Source of the DNA: Bog-756 sp963725275
Lineage (GTDB): Bacteria; Actinomycetota; Acidimicrobiia; Acidimicrobiales; RAAP-2
Length of the DNA stretch: 64,000 nucleotides
Assembly (NCBI GenBank): GCA_963725275.1
Contig: CAVRXS010000004.1
Span: forward strand, 124,001 to 188,000
Reading direction: 5' to 3'
Shown here: piece after piece, positions 63,798-64,000 of the stretch
Layout of the letters: each line of letters begins with the position of its first letter
How positions within the stretch are numbered: position 1 is the stretch's first letter
Notes under the pieces: model-generated
The model's input: only the letters and a program-made list of their open reading frames with translations
Database searches by the model: none
Told to the model about the DNA's origin: nothing
Translations under genes and position numbers: made by a program

Positions 63798-63989
63798 ATG
63801 CATGCAGCAACCGCCGTCCTCGGAGTCCTGCTCGGGAGCCTGGTGGACCTCAACCATCCCGGACACTACGTCCACTGGGGATTCATCCAGATCTCCGTCG
63901 CCAACCTCGTGCTCATCGGGCTCATGCTCGTCGTCTTCTTCGCGGCAATCCTGATCCCCTTCGGGCATCGCGGGAGGAACGACCGATGA
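63798..63989 (+). CDS. Small membrane protein (63 aa)
   Basis: A 63-residue peptide with a hydrophilic stretch and a long membrane helix: VDLNHPGHYVHWGFIQISVA then NLVLIGLMLVVFFAAILIPF, ending GHRGRNDR. His and Pro residues in the first part (NHPGHYVHW) are unusual for a membrane anchor and could bind metal. A strong AAGGAGG lies six bases upstream of the ATG. Family not recognised, though such genes often precede transporters or ABC-type genes in actinobacteria. It overlaps the next gene as ATGA. Confidence 0.65.
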   Translation: MHAATAVLGVLLGSLVDLNHPGHYVHWGFIQISVANLVLIGLMLVVFFAAILIPFGHRGRNDR

Positions 63990-64000
63990 CCGTGATCGAT
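63986..64000 (+). CDS. Start of a gene cut by the window edge
   Basis: ATG ACC GTG ATC GAT, overlapping the stop of the 63-residue membrane protein by four bases (ATGA). Only five codons are visible, so nothing can be said about the product; coupling to the small membrane protein is expected. Confidence 0.35.

Overview
The window is high-GC, densely coding DNA with GTG and TTG starts common next to ATG. It carries F420-type oxidoreductases (a pyridoxamine-phosphate-oxidase-fold protein and a luciferase-like monooxygenase), an NDMA-dependent-type alcohol dehydrogenase, PanD, an ECF sigma/anti-sigma pair and a secreted protein built of 'GYWEV..DGGIFAFGDAGF' repeats. Together these point to an actinobacterium, most likely of the Acidimicrobiia. 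This is inferred from gene content and motifs; no rRNA or other phylogenetic marker is present. I saw no tRNA, insertion sequence, phage gene, CRISPR array or origin. No stretch longer than about 300 bases lacks a gene; the longest gaps (22658-22932, 36145-36412, 49018-49260, 12776-12996) are promoter or terminator regions.

Layout. 1-4.9 kb: a decayed fragment, a TetR regulator, a frameshifted acyl-CoA carboxylase carboxyltransferase, a 2,4-dienoyl-CoA-reductase-like SDR translationally coupled to a 65-residue protein, then a PadR/HAAS-type pair with a palindromic operator candidate. 4.9-9.8 kb: small housekeeping or accessory enzymes (SRPBCC, VOC, F420-type oxidoreductase, aldo/keto reductase, zinc dehydrogenase). 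9.8-12.8 kb: a small HTH protein and a secreted protein with seven near-identical 86-residue repeats. 13-18.9 kb: the kdp potassium ATPase operon (micro-ORF, F, A, B, C), divergent from an MntP-like manganese exporter. 18.9-27.3 kb: membrane, hydrolase, acyltransferase and unknown-family genes, including a tandem paralogue pair and a CAP-domain protein. 27.3-31 kb: an amino-sugar operon (NahK-like kinase, tandem GNAT, GH20 hexosaminidase) with GTGA overlaps. 31-34.7 kb: a frameshifted quinone oxidoreductase and a PAS-PAS-GGDEF-EAL protein. 34.8-38.3 kb: ECF sigma factor, anti-sigma factor and two secreted proteins, all behind a shared promoter motif. 38.4-46.5 kb: GH114- and GH5-type glycosidases, a phosphoesterase, a diguanylate cyclase, small proteins and an alcohol dehydrogenase. 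46.7-56 kb: a GT87-type transferase, secreted repeat proteins, PanD, a methyltransferase, an SDR and a giant RCC1/beta-helix protein. 56-64 kb: AlkB-like, MFS-MarR fusion, DinB-like, desaturase, P450 with a partner of unknown function, and an F420-type monooxygenase.

The best candidate for an undescribed system is the ECF module at 34.8-38.3 kb. The sequence TGAAC-N17-GGTA occurs upstream of the sigma gene itself and in the divergent promoters of the two neighbouring secreted-protein genes, which defines a compact autoregulated regulon for envelope proteins. A second theme is that at least five genes are broken by single-base indels, often at short homopolymers. This suggests residual assembly error rather than decay and should be resolved before the window is interpreted biochemically.
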